Source: SCGC-AG-212-J23 sp036406675 (lineage in GTDB: Bacteria > Pseudomonadota > Gammaproteobacteria > Burkholderiales > SG8-39). From it: DNA of 64,000 nt. Shown here in pieces: positions 45,512-53,639 of this stretch. The notes under the pieces were generated by a model. That model was not told the origin of the DNA. It did not search any database and saw only the letters and a program-made list of their open reading frames with translations. The stretch lies in NCBI GenBank assembly GCA_036406675.1, contig DASXAO010000076.1:51124-115123 (forward strand), given 5' to 3'. The position numbers and the translations under genes are program-made. Positions within the stretch are counted from its first letter, which is position 1. Each line of letters begins with the position of its first letter.

Positions 45512-46348
45512 TCAGCCCAGCTTGGGGCGCTTCTTCAGCTCGGGCAGGATCGCGCGCTCGTAGAAGGTCACGCCGACCGCTGCGATGCGCTCGGGACCGA
45601 TGAGCGCCGCGGCGCCGTCGCCCGCCCGCTTCCACGCCTTGTATTCGTCCTCGTAGCCGAGGCCCATGGAGCGGGCGATGAGGTGGATGTAGTTGTACAC
45701 GGGGATCGCGTCCGCGGCGTCGAGGCCGAGGATTTCGCGGTAGCACTGGTGGAACGTCGTCACGACTGCCTCGGCGCCCGAGGCCTTCGCGGCGCGCACG
45801 GTATTGAGGTGGATATCCTGGAGCGCGTTCGGCAGGCCGGCGAACGAGGCGCACATGTAGCCGGGCGCCGTATAGCCGCCGTCGACGACCTCGACGCCCG
45901 GAATCATCGACAGCAGCTCGGGCACCATGCGGTTCACCGGCACGAGATCGTTGAACCCTACGTGCCGGTGCAGCATCGCCCTCATCGGCACCGGGGTCTT
46001 CAGCAGCGGCGCAAGCCGCTCGCGCCTCTCGTGCAGCACCTCGACCATGTAGCTCATGTCGAAGTGCCGCTCGTTCGCCTGTTCCATGAAGTCGTGCATG
46101 TGCGAGTGGCACGACGGGCACCAGGCGACGACGCGCGCGTCGCGCTCGTTCAGGCGCCCCACGGTGCGAGTGGCCATGCCGCCCGCGGCCGCCTGGTTCG
46201 CGTCCTTCACGGTGCCGCAGCAGTAGTCGGGGCCGCCCACGGGATGGGGCTCGTAGCCGACCGCGCGCAGGATGTCGAGGCACGCGTGGATGATGTCGCC
46301 GTGCCTCAGCACGTTGCAGCCGTACCAGAACGTGACTCGCTCTTCCAT
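45512..46348 (-). CDS. CCG-domain (HdrB-like) iron-sulfur protein
   Basis: 278 aa. The N-terminal CCG cluster motif is intact: Cys in YGCNVLRHG, CysCys in DYCCG and CxxC in WCPSCH. The second CCG region is degenerate (HRHVGFN, YMCAS, HQCYR). Such proteins pair with small ferredoxin subunits and move electrons to disulfides or quinones. ATG 46348 shares a base with the upstream stop. It could be part of a lactate/glycolate-oxidase or novel oxidoreductase; no flavoprotein partner lies beside it. Confidence 0.78.
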   Translation of the reverse strand: MEERVTFWYGCNVLRHGDIIHACLDILRAVGYEPHPVGGPDYCCGTVKDANQAAAGGMATRTVGRLNERDARVVAWCPSCHSHMHDFMEQANERHFDMSYMVEVLHERRERLAPLLKTPVPMRAMLHRHVGFNDLVPVNRMVPELLSMIPGVEVVDGGYTAPGYMCASFAGLPNALQDIHLNTVRAAKASGAEAVVTTFHQCYREILGLDAADAIPVYNYIHLIARSMGLGYEDEYKAWKRAGDGAAALIGPERIAAVGVTFYERAILPELKKRPKLG

Positions 46349-46776
46349 CACGTCCAGTCCTTGCGCTCTTCGTCGGTCAGCTGCAGCTTCGCGAAGGCGC
46401 GCACGCGATCGAAGTAATCGCGGTCCTCCTTCGCCTCGATCTGCTTCGGCAGGCCGCGCCCGCCGAGCGCCGTCATGCGCGCAAGGCGCATCATCATGCG
46501 CGGATCGACGTTTTCCGGGCACGCCGGAACGCACACGCCGCTCCGCGTGCAGACGCCGATCCAGCCGAGCGCCTCGGCCGTGCCCTTCTCGCCGCGCAGC
46601 ACCGCCAGCACCCCCGGAACCACCGCCTTGCCGTCCGTAGCGGGCGCTTTCGAGTACTGCGCCATCGGGCATACCTCGAAGCACTTGCCGCACTTCGTGC
46701 ACGCGCCGAGGATGCGCTCGGCCTCGCGCGCCTGGAATTCCTTCAGCCGTCGGCCGATGGCCGGTCTTTCGCTCAT
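46348..46776 (-). CDS. HdrC-like dicluster ferredoxin with an altered second motif
   Basis: 142 aa. First motif CTKCGKCFEVCP is complete for a [4Fe-4S] cluster. The second, CTRSGVCVPACP, has Ser where the second Cys of CxxCxxCxxxCP is expected, a TGC-to-AGC difference. It precedes the HdrB-like gene with a one-base overlap, so they form one complex. The divergent dusA starts 14 bp away. Confidence 0.78.
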   Translation of the reverse strand: MSERPAIGRRLKEFQAREAERILGACTKCGKCFEVCPMAQYSKAPATDGKAVVPGVLAVLRGEKGTAEALGWIGVCTRSGVCVPACPENVDPRMMMRLARMTALGGRGLPKQIEAKEDRDYFDRVRAFAKLQLTDEERKDWT

Positions 46777-46777
46777 A

Positions 46778-46783
46778 TAAACT
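46778..46783 (+). promoter_or_regulatory. Candidate leaderless -10 box of dusA
   Basis: TAAACT ends 6 nt before the GTG at 46790, inside the 13 bp gap to the divergent ferredoxin gene. No ribosome site fits in this space. Confidence 0.35.
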
Positions 46784-46789
46784 CGCCGG

Positions 46790-47770
46790 GTGACTGTATC
46801 ACCTCACCGGCTATGCGTCGCGCCCATGATGGACTGGTCGGATCGGCACTACCGGTTCTTCATGCGCCAGATCAACGCCAAGGCGCGCCTGTACACCGAG
46901 ATGATCACCACCGGTGCGCTGATCCACGGCGACGTCGAGCGCCACCTCGCCTTCAGCGAGGCGGAACACCCTGTCGCCGTTCAATTGGGAGGATCGGAAC
47001 CGGAAGAGCTCGCGAGCTGCGCGAGGCTGGCGGAGCGCTACGGCTACGACGAGATCAACCTCAACGTCGGCTGTCCGAGCGAACGGGTGCAGAAAGGCGC
47101 CTTCGGCGCCTGCCTGATGGCGGAACCGCGTCTCGTCGCCGAATGCGTGGATGCCATCGGGAAAACTGTTTCCGTACCGGTGACGGTGAAGCACCGGATC
47201 GGCATCGACGATATCGAGAGCTACGGTTTCGTGCGCGATTTCGTCGGCACGGTGTCGCAGGCGGGTTGCCGCACGTTCATCGTCCATGCGCGCAATGCCG
47301 TCCTGAAAGGGCTTTCGCCGAAGGAGAACCGCGAGATCCCGCCGCTCAAGTACGACTACGTTTATCGCCTGAAGGCCGAGTTCCCCGCGCTCGAATTCGT
47401 GATCAACGGCGGCATTACGACCTGGGCCGAGATCACCACCCACCTCGGCTACGTCGACGGCGCGATGCTCGGGCGCGCCGCGTACCACAATCCCTGGCTG
47501 CTCGGCGGCCCTGGCACGAGCCGCGCGCAGGTGGTGCGCGCGATGTACGAGTACGCGAAGGGCGTGGATTCGGTGCGCCACGTGACGCGCCACATGCTCG
47601 GCCTGTACCACGGCCACAAGAAGGCCCGGCTCTGGCGCCGGCTCTTGTCGGACGCGGAGCGCCTGCGGCCGAACCGCCCCGAGCTGCTGCTCGAGGCGCT
47701 CGAGGCGGTCGAAGCGCCGGGCTACCGGGAATTCACGCCGGCGGCAGACTCGCTCACGGTTCGGCCTTGA
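46790..47770 (+). CDS. dusA: tRNA-dihydrouridine(20/20a) synthase DusA
   Basis: 326 aa FMN enzyme that reduces U20/U20a in tRNA D-loops. Landmarks are the opening CVAPMMDWSDRHYRFFMRQ, catalytic Cys95 in LNVGCPSERVQKG, KHRIGIDD and IVHARNAVLKGLSPKENR. GTG start at 46790. Its last 17 bp overlap the convergent Bug gene. Confidence 0.94.
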   Translation: MTVSPHRLCVAPMMDWSDRHYRFFMRQINAKARLYTEMITTGALIHGDVERHLAFSEAEHPVAVQLGGSEPEELASCARLAERYGYDEINLNVGCPSERVQKGAFGACLMAEPRLVAECVDAIGKTVSVPVTVKHRIGIDDIESYGFVRDFVGTVSQAGCRTFIVHARNAVLKGLSPKENREIPPLKYDYVYRLKAEFPALEFVINGGITTWAEITTHLGYVDGAMLGRAAYHNPWLLGGPGTSRAQVVRAMYEYAKGVDSVRHVTRHMLGLYHGHKKARLWRRLLSDAERLRPNRPELLLEALEAVEAPGYREFTPAADSLTVRP

Positions 47771-48722
47771 TGCCGGCTTTGGCGATGAGGTCGCGCCACT
47801 TCGCGACCTCGGAAGCGACGAAGCGGCCGAACTCCTCCGGCGAGTTGCTCGTCGGCTCGGCGCCGAAATCCGTGAATCGGGCGCGCACGGCGGCGTCCGC
47901 CATGGCGGCGCGCACCTCTGCGTTCAGCCGCTCCACGATGGGCCGCGGCGTGGCCCGCGGCGCGACGAAGCCGAACCAGGCCGAAGACTCGTAGCCTTTC
48001 ATGCCCAGCTCGGCAGCGGTCGGCACCTCCGGCAGGGCCGCGAGCCGCGAGGCATTCGCCACCGCGAGCGCGCGCACCTGCCCGCCCTTCAGCGCCGAGA
48101 TCACGTTCGGCAGCAGCTGGAAGCTCACCGGCACCTCGCCTCCGACGAGGTCGCTCTGGAGCTGCGAAGTGACGCGGTAGGGTACGTGGGTCATCTGCAC
48201 GCCGGCGAGCTGCTCGAACAGCGCGCCCGCAAGGTGCTGCGAGCTGCCGTTGCCCACCGAGCCGTAGCCCACGCCGGGCTTGCGCTTCAGATACTCGACC
48301 AGCTCGCCGAGCGACTTGATCGGGAGCTTCGCGCTCACCACGATGACGTTCGGCAGCCTGCCGTAAAGGGAGATCGGCTCGAAGTCGCGCTCGGCCTCGT
48401 AGGCGAGAGCGGGCTGCAGCATCTTTGCGACGACCAGCGGGCCGGAAGCGCCCATGAGCAGCGTGTAACCGTCAGGCGCCGCCTTGGCCGCCGCCGCGGT
48501 GCCCACCGCGCCACCCGCGGCCGGGCGGTTATCGACCACGTAGCGCTGCGCGGCCGTGGTATTCATGCGTTCGAGCACGATGCGCGCAATGACGTCGCTC
48601 GCGCTGCCGGTGGAGAACGGCACGATCACCGTGACCGGCCGCGCGGGGTAGTCCTGCGCGCACGCCGCCGCGGCGGCCCCCGCACCCACCGCTGCGAGGA
48701 AGACGGCGCATAGCCGATTCAT
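47754..48722 (-). CDS. Bug-family periplasmic binding protein
   Basis: 322 aa. Signal peptide MNRLCAVFLAAVGAGAAAAA, then QDYPARPVTVIVPFSTGSAS and the LAALPEVPTAAELGMKG hinge motif. Start ATG 48722 overlaps the Rieske oxygenase stop by 4 bp (ATGA), so the pair is an operon, suggesting an aromatic or methoxylated substrate (inference). Ends overlap dusA by 17 bp. Confidence 0.9.
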   Translation of the reverse strand: MNRLCAVFLAAVGAGAAAAACAQDYPARPVTVIVPFSTGSASDVIARIVLERMNTTAAQRYVVDNRPAAGGAVGTAAAAKAAPDGYTLLMGASGPLVVAKMLQPALAYEAERDFEPISLYGRLPNVIVVSAKLPIKSLGELVEYLKRKPGVGYGSVGNGSSQHLAGALFEQLAGVQMTHVPYRVTSQLQSDLVGGEVPVSFQLLPNVISALKGGQVRALAVANASRLAALPEVPTAAELGMKGYESSAWFGFVAPRATPRPIVERLNAEVRAAMADAAVRARFTDFGAEPTSNSPEEFGRFVASEVAKWRDLIAKAGIKAEP

Positions 48723-50017
48723 CTCTCCACCTTTCCGGTCGCGCTGCCAAAGCGTTGCAGCATTACCTGCTCGAAGGACAGCTTCGCGGGCGCGAGCGCG
48801 CCGCCCCCGCGCACACCATAGCCGGCCGCGCGCCGCGGCGCTTCGGGCTCGACGCCCTGGCCGAGGGCCCTCGCCGCCTCGAGCATCGTGCGCCGAAAGC
48901 GCACCACCGCGACGTCGGTGGGCGTGAGGTGCTCGCGGCTGCGGTCCGCGATCGGGCCCTGGCTGTCCTGCGCGAGCGCGTCCTGCTCGGCGATGCCGCG
49001 CACGCCCGTGAAGGAGCGCAGCTTCTGCTCGTCGCGGTCGATGAGGTAGTCGTTCGAGCGGTTGCGCAGCGGCACATAGCCCGGGCCGAGCTCCGCGAAC
49101 TGGCCGTACCCGCCTTTCTCGAAGCGCGCGCGCTCCTCCGGTAAAAGCGGCCGGTCGGGATGCCAGGCGTAGGTATAGACCCAGCAAGCCGAGTCGTGGA
49201 TCGGCACCCAGGTGTAGCCCTGGAGGAACTCGCCCGGCATCGCCGAGGGCGCGACCGCGTGCGAAGGCAGCATGAACTGGGTCGCGCGCCAGTAAGAGCG
49301 GTCGTCGTCCGCGCGGCGCGCACCCCCCACCGCGAAGCCGACTTCGTGCTCGAGGATGGTGAAGCGCGGCATGGGATCGTCGCGCAGCCAGCGCAGGCGG
49401 CTCTCGTCGGCTGCGGTCGCCGGGTCCGCGTACTTGAGCACCGAAGGCGCCGGCATGTGCAGGAAGGAGAAGTGCGCGGTGTCGAGCGCGCCTTCCACCG
49501 ACTGCGCCCAGTTGCACTCCTGCAGCCGCTTGCTGACGTAGCGCTGCGCCGGCGGCAGCTCCGCGAACTCGAGTTGCGGCAGCGCCTCCGGCGTGCGCTC
49601 GCGCGGGCCGAGGTAAGCCCAGACCAGCTCCGCCGCCTCGCGCGTCGGATAGGCCTTGATCGAAATCTTGCCGTGGTACGCCGCGCCCGGCGGCACGTTC
49701 GGCATCTCGATGCAGCGGCCCGCGACGTCGTACTTCCAGCCGTGGTAGATGCAGCGGATGCCGCCCTCTTCGTTTCTTCCGTAGAAGAGATCGGCGCCGC
49801 GGTGCGCGCACGCCGGCTCGACCAGGCCGACGCGCCCCTGCGTGTCGCGGAACGCGAGAAGCTTCTCGCCGAGGATCTCGACCCGCAGCGGCGTGCCGTC
49901 GGGCTCGGCCAGCTCGCGCGAGAGCGCGACGGGAAGCCAGTAGCGGCGGAAGTATTCCCCCATCGGCGTGCCCGGGCCGGTGCGGGTGAGGAGCTCGTTG
50001 TCGGCGCTCGAAAGCAT
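48719..50017 (-). CDS. Rieske non-haem iron oxygenase, phthalate-dioxygenase-like
   Basis: 432 aa oxygenase component. Rieske [2Fe-2S] ligands Cys70/His72 and Cys89/His92 are in ACAHRG and CIYHGWKY. The mononuclear iron site is Asp179, His182, His187 in LDTAHFSFLH. The group covers phthalate 4,5-dioxygenase and many O-demethylases. No reductase gene is adjacent, so it must borrow one. It is divergent from a class II aldolase. Confidence 0.88.
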   Translation of the reverse strand: MLSSADNELLTRTGPGTPMGEYFRRYWLPVALSRELAEPDGTPLRVEILGEKLLAFRDTQGRVGLVEPACAHRGADLFYGRNEEGGIRCIYHGWKYDVAGRCIEMPNVPPGAAYHGKISIKAYPTREAAELVWAYLGPRERTPEALPQLEFAELPPAQRYVSKRLQECNWAQSVEGALDTAHFSFLHMPAPSVLKYADPATAADESRLRWLRDDPMPRFTILEHEVGFAVGGARRADDDRSYWRATQFMLPSHAVAPSAMPGEFLQGYTWVPIHDSACWVYTYAWHPDRPLLPEERARFEKGGYGQFAELGPGYVPLRNRSNDYLIDRDEQKLRSFTGVRGIAEQDALAQDSQGPIADRSREHLTPTDVAVVRFRRTMLEAARALGQGVEPEAPRRAAGYGVRGGGALAPAKLSFEQVMLQRFGSATGKVER

Positions 50018-50041
50018 TGCTCATGCCTCTCGCTTGAGCGG

Positions 50042-50047
50042 TATGAT
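50042..50047 (+). promoter_or_regulatory. Candidate leaderless -10 box of the aldolase gene
   Basis: TATGAT ends exactly 6 nt before the ATG at 50054 in a 36 bp divergent gap; no Shine-Dalgarno sequence is present. Confidence 0.4.
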
Positions 50048-50053
50048 GGCGTT

Positions 50054-50833
50054 ATGAGCGCAATCCCCAAGACAATCAAGCCCTCGGTTCGCGATCGCGT
50101 CAGCAAGGAAGAATGGCAGACGCGGGTCGACCTCGCCGCCGCCTACCAGCTCGCGCACGTCTACCGGTGGACCGACCTCATCTACACCCATTTCTCGGCG
50201 CGCGTGCCCGGCACCGAGGATTTCCTCATCAATCCCTACGGCCTGATGTTCGACGAGATCACCGCTTCGAGCCTGGTGAAGATCGACTGGAACGGCAAGA
50301 TTCTCGACGACCCGCTCGGCATGGGCGTGAACGAGGCGGGGTTCGTGATCCACAGCTGCGTGCACAAGGCGCGGCCCGAGATCAACTGCGTGATCCACAC
50401 CCACACGCGCGCCGGCGTCGCGGTCTCGGCGATGAAATGCGGCCTGCTGCCGATCAGCCAGCACGCGATGATGATCCAGGCCGACGTCGCCTATCACGAC
50501 TACGAGGGCATCGCGCTCTACAAGGAGGAGCAGGCGCGCATGGCGGCCGACCTCGGCAAGAGCGCCAAGGCGATGATCCTGCGCAACCATGGCCTGCTCG
50601 CGCTCGGCGCGACGGTGCGCGAAGCCTTCGAGGTCATGTACTACCTCGACTGCGCCTGCCAGATCCAGATCGACGCCTGCTCGGCGGGCATGCACAACGT
50701 GCAGATCATGTCGGAGGCTGCGGCGCGCACCTCGACGCAGCAGTTCAACCGCCCCGATCGCCCCGCGCACCACAAGGACTGGCCCGCGCTCCTGCGCATG
50801 CTCGAGCGTCGCGGCGCCCGCTACGCCGACTAG
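50054..50833 (+). CDS. Class II aldolase/adducin-family protein (paralogue)
   Basis: 259 aa, closely similar to the protein at 13748: shared EEWQ-RVDLAA, TDL-Y-H, HTHTRAG (His115, His117), KCGLLPISQ and MILRNHGLL. The zinc site is complete. Upstream in-frame codons are antisense to the Rieske gene. As with its paralogue, it is divergent from an operon holding a Bug gene. Substrate unknown; a lyase or decarboxylase step in aromatic or sugar acid breakdown is possible. Confidence 0.85.
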   Translation: MSAIPKTIKPSVRDRVSKEEWQTRVDLAAAYQLAHVYRWTDLIYTHFSARVPGTEDFLINPYGLMFDEITASSLVKIDWNGKILDDPLGMGVNEAGFVIHSCVHKARPEINCVIHTHTRAGVAVSAMKCGLLPISQHAMMIQADVAYHDYEGIALYKEEQARMAADLGKSAKAMILRNHGLLALGATVREAFEVMYYLDCACQIQIDACSAGMHNVQIMSEAAARTSTQQFNRPDRPAHHKDWPALLRMLERRGARYAD

Positions 50834-50844
50834 ACCCGAAGAAA

Positions 50845-50891
50845 CAGGGACGGACCACGTTTTCTTCCAGGAAAAACGTGGTCCGTGCCTG
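50845..50891. repeat. Paired REP-like inverted repeat, copy 3
   Basis: Arms CAGGGACGGACCACGTTTT (50845-50863) and AAAACGTGGTCCGTGCCTG (50873-50891), one mismatch between arms and a one-base change from copies 1 and 2. The spacer is only 9 bp. It sits between convergent genes and can fold into a strong bidirectional hairpin. Confidence 0.78.
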
Positions 50892-50903
50892 ATTTTCGCT
50901 TTG

Positions 50904-51671
50904 CTAGATCAGGCTATCGATGAATCGCGTTACCGCGGAAAGGGTCTGGTCCGGCTGATCGCGGAAGGGCGCGTGGCCGCAGCGCTCGAGCTTTAGCAGC
51001 TCGCACGGCCCGGCCACGCGGCGCGCGATCTCGTCGAGCTGCGCCATGGTGCCGTACTCGTCGTCGTGGCCCTGGATCGCGAGCACCGGGGAGCGCACGC
51101 CCGGGAGGTAGTCGTCGCGGATGTCCCAGCGCTCGAAGCCCGGATCGAGCCACACGTCGGCCCAGCCGTAGAAAGTCTTGCGCGCGTCCCGGTGGTAGCG
51201 GCCGAGCCTCGCCGGCAGATCGGTGGTCTCGAAGGTGTCCGCCGCCTTCCTGATGGAATCGAGACAGACCGGCTCGATGAAGACGTGCGGGGCCATCGCC
51301 GCCACGCCGCGGGCGCGATGTCCCGCGCCGGCATGGATCAGGGCGATCGAGGCGCCGTCCGAATGTCCTACCAGGATCGCGTCGTCGATGCCGAGGTGCC
51401 GGCGCAGCTCCGGCAGCGCGACGAGCGCCTCGTCGTGCATGAAGCTCACCTGCCGCCGCGGCTCGGCGAGCACCTCGGACTGGCCGTAGCCGTAGCGGTC
51501 GTAGACGAGCGCCCGGCAGCCGGTGGCGGCAGCCGCCTTCAGCGGGAAGTCGCGCCACTGGCGGATCGAGCCCAGCCCTTCGTGGAGAAAAATCAGGGTC
51601 GGCCTGGCCCGGGCGTCGCCTTCGATCCATTCGTAGCTAAGCGAGCGCCCGGCCGCTTTCACAACCGGCAT
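50904..51671 (-). CDS. Alpha/beta hydrolase
   Basis: About 255 aa. Oxyanion HEGLGSIRQW, nucleophile Ser in VGHSDGASIAL, acid in IQGHDDEYGT and catalytic His in CGHAPFRDQP. The HEGLG box and RYGYGQS are frequent in enol-lactone-hydrolase or esterase-like family members. I favour ATG 51671 (MPVVKAAG); ATG 51686 adds five residues. Substrate unknown. Confidence 0.8.
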   Translation of the reverse strand: MPVVKAAGRSLSYEWIEGDARARPTLIFLHEGLGSIRQWRDFPLKAAAATGCRALVYDRYGYGQSEVLAEPRRQVSFMHDEALVALPELRRHLGIDDAILVGHSDGASIALIHAGAGHRARGVAAMAPHVFIEPVCLDSIRKAADTFETTDLPARLGRYHRDARKTFYGWADVWLDPGFERWDIRDDYLPGVRSPVLAIQGHDDEYGTMAQLDEIARRVAGPCELLKLERCGHAPFRDQPDQTLSAVTRFIDSLI

Positions 51672-51684
51672 GCACGAGGTTAGC

Positions 51685-51774
51685 ATGCGGCCCCATGAGC
51701 AGCGCAGGTTCCTGGAGGACGAGGTCGGGCGCTGGACCGCGCTCGTCGCGCGCTACGGCGTGAGCATCGAATAG
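51685..51774 (+). pseudogene. C-terminal remnant of a Bug-family gene
   Basis: The 30-codon frame ends RRFLEDEVGRWTALVARYGV plus Ser-Ile-Glu and a TAG stop. This is the shape of Bug C-termini (compare EFAAFIRAENEKWGKVIREA plus KIKPE in the gene at 62948). No signal peptide or body precedes it; the bases upstream encode the hydrolase on the other strand. I read it as the leftover 3' end of a deleted or displaced fifth Bug gene. Confidence 0.55.
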
Positions 51775-51790
51775 GCAGCGCTCGAGCACG

Positions 51791-52681
51791 GTGCGCCGGA
51801 GCGCCTGGCTGGTCCTCGTCGCGACGCTCCTCCTCTGGTCGGGCAACTGGATCGTGGCGCGCGCGGTGCGCGACGCCATCGCGCCGGGCCTCGCCACGGT
51901 CTGCCGGCTTCTCATCGTGCTCGTGATCCTGCTGCCGTTCGCGTTACCCGAGCTGAGGAAGAAAGGGCCGCTTCTCTCGGCGCGGGATTGGAAGATCGTG
52001 GCCGCGCTCGGCTTCACCGGCGGCGGCGTGCACCTCGGCCTGCAATGGCTGGGGCTGCACTACACCACGGCGACGAGCGGCATCCTCTATCTGTCGACCA
52101 CCCCGGTGTTCATCATGCTGATGTCGGTGCCCCTGGGCGAGCGCGTCCGGGCGCGGCAATGGCTCGGGGTGCTGGTGTCCTTCTGCGGCGTGTTCCTCAT
52201 CGCCACGCGCGGCGAGCCGGCGCGCCTCTCCTTCAACGTCGGCGACCTCATGGCGCTCGCCTCGATGATGATGTGGGCCGGCTACACCGTGCTGCTGCGG
52301 CTGCGGCGCGACCCGCTCGACACGACTGAGCTTCTCGTCCTGGTGTGCCTCTTCGGCCTCTTGTTCATGACCCCGTGGGTGGCCTGGGAGCTCGTCTCCA
52401 ATCCGAAGCTCGCGCTGGATGCCCGCGGCTATCTCGCCGTGCTCTACTCCGCGATCGGGTCTTTCCTGCTCGCCTATGCCGGGTGGAGCTACGTGGTGAA
52501 GCGCATGGGAGCGGTGCGCGCGGGCATCACCATGCACCTCATGCCGGCCTTCGGCGTGATCCTGTCGGCGCTGTTCCTCGCCGAATACCCCGGCTGGTAC
52601 CACTTCGCCGGCATCGCGCTGATCCTCGCCGGGGTCGCGCTCTCGTCGCTCAAAGCTTCATCGGCCTCCAGTATCCGGTGA
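51791..52681 (+). CDS. EamA-family (DMT) transporter
   Basis: 296 aa with ten predicted membrane helices in two EamA halves (LLLWSGNWIVARAVRDAIAP, later MMMWAGYTVLLRL and SFLLAYAGWSYVVKRMGAV). It likely exports or exchanges amino acids or metabolites at the inner membrane. GTG start. Its 3' end overlaps the lipocalin gene on the opposite strand by 32 bp. Confidence 0.85.
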   Translation: MRRSAWLVLVATLLLWSGNWIVARAVRDAIAPGLATVCRLLIVLVILLPFALPELRKKGPLLSARDWKIVAALGFTGGGVHLGLQWLGLHYTTATSGILYLSTTPVFIMLMSVPLGERVRARQWLGVLVSFCGVFLIATRGEPARLSFNVGDLMALASMMMWAGYTVLLRLRRDPLDTTELLVLVCLFGLLFMTPWVAWELVSNPKLALDARGYLAVLYSAIGSFLLAYAGWSYVVKRMGAVRAGITMHLMPAFGVILSALFLAEYPGWYHFAGIALILAGVALSSLKASSASSIR

Positions 52682-53639
52682 GCTCGAGGTAGCCGCGCCC
52701 GACCCAGTCCTTGCCCTGGAACGCGCGCACCGCGCCCTCCCAGTAAATCGTGCCGGTGGAGAGGCGCGAGTCGAGCTCCTGGTCGTCCATCAGCGGCTCG
52801 AGCCTCAAGTCGTTGAGCTGCATCGAGACCGGATATTCAACTCCGGTGCGCGGCGATTTCCACACGCGCAGCGGCTTCATCGAGATGCCGGGAGGGGCAT
52901 AGTACGTGCCGCCGTTCTTGTCGCGCATGCGAAAGCCCATGAGCGAGGCCCCGTTCAGGAAGTTGATCCCGGCCCAGTCCCAGCCGACGGCCTCCGGCGC
53001 CATGTAGGCGCTCGACCATTCGTGGTCGAGCCACGCGGTCCCGGTCACCTCGGCGCCGTTCACCCTGCCCGCCACGTCGAGCTGCGGCCGGCTGTAGTAG
53101 TAGCTTGCCTCTTCCTGCCGGTAGCCTTTGCGGCTGAATCCGGCGTCGCCCTGGAGCACGAGCTCGCGCGCTAAAAGCGTGAGGTCGAAATCGAACTCGC
53201 GCGCCGCGATGCGCGCCTTGTAGCGCGTGCCCTCGAGCACCAGGCTCCAGTCGTCGATCCACACCGCGGTGCGCTCGGTTTCGGCCTGCGCGAGCGAGAA
53301 GCCGGCTCGCGCCGCGCGCTCGTCGTGCGCGAGGCGCCCGCGTTTCGGATCGGAAAGCGCGGCGTGAGCGAACAGGATCTGGCGCGGGTTGAAGCTGCTC
53401 GGGTTCGCGCTCTCCTCCTCCGGCCGCGCGCGAAAGAACGTGATCTGGAACCCGTACGGGACGTCGAGCCAGCCAGTGATGTACCACCACTCGACACGGT
53501 ATTCGGGATGCGCGCCGTGGTCGCGCGGAAATCGCAGCCGGTATCCGGGTTTCACCTGCGGATAGGTCACTTTCGCCGCATGCAAGCCCTGCGCGGCGAG
53601 CAGTCCTGGCAGGGATAGAAGAAAGCTGCGTCGCCTCAC
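52650..53639 (-). CDS. Secreted lipocalin-like (CrtC/AttH-type) protein
   Basis: 329 aa with a signal peptide (RRRSFLLSLPGLLAAQGLHA). Hallmarks are FPRDHGAHPEYRVEWWYITG, GFQITFFRARPE, SYYYSRPQLDVAGRV and GTAWLDHEWSS, as in carotenoid 1,2-hydratase and AttH proteins. GTG start overlaps the permease stop (GTGA). In AttEFGH-like systems such a protein works outside the inner membrane with an ABC permease. Substrate unknown. Confidence 0.82.
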   Translation of the reverse strand: MRRRSFLLSLPGLLAAQGLHAAKVTYPQVKPGYRLRFPRDHGAHPEYRVEWWYITGWLDVPYGFQITFFRARPEEESANPSSFNPRQILFAHAALSDPKRGRLAHDERAARAGFSLAQAETERTAVWIDDWSLVLEGTRYKARIAAREFDFDLTLLARELVLQGDAGFSRKGYRQEEASYYYSRPQLDVAGRVNGAEVTGTAWLDHEWSSAYMAPEAVGWDWAGINFLNGASLMGFRMRDKNGGTYYAPPGISMKPLRVWKSPRTGVEYPVSMQLNDLRLEPLMDDQELDSRLSTGTIYWEGAVRAFQGKDWVGRGYLELTGYWRPMKL

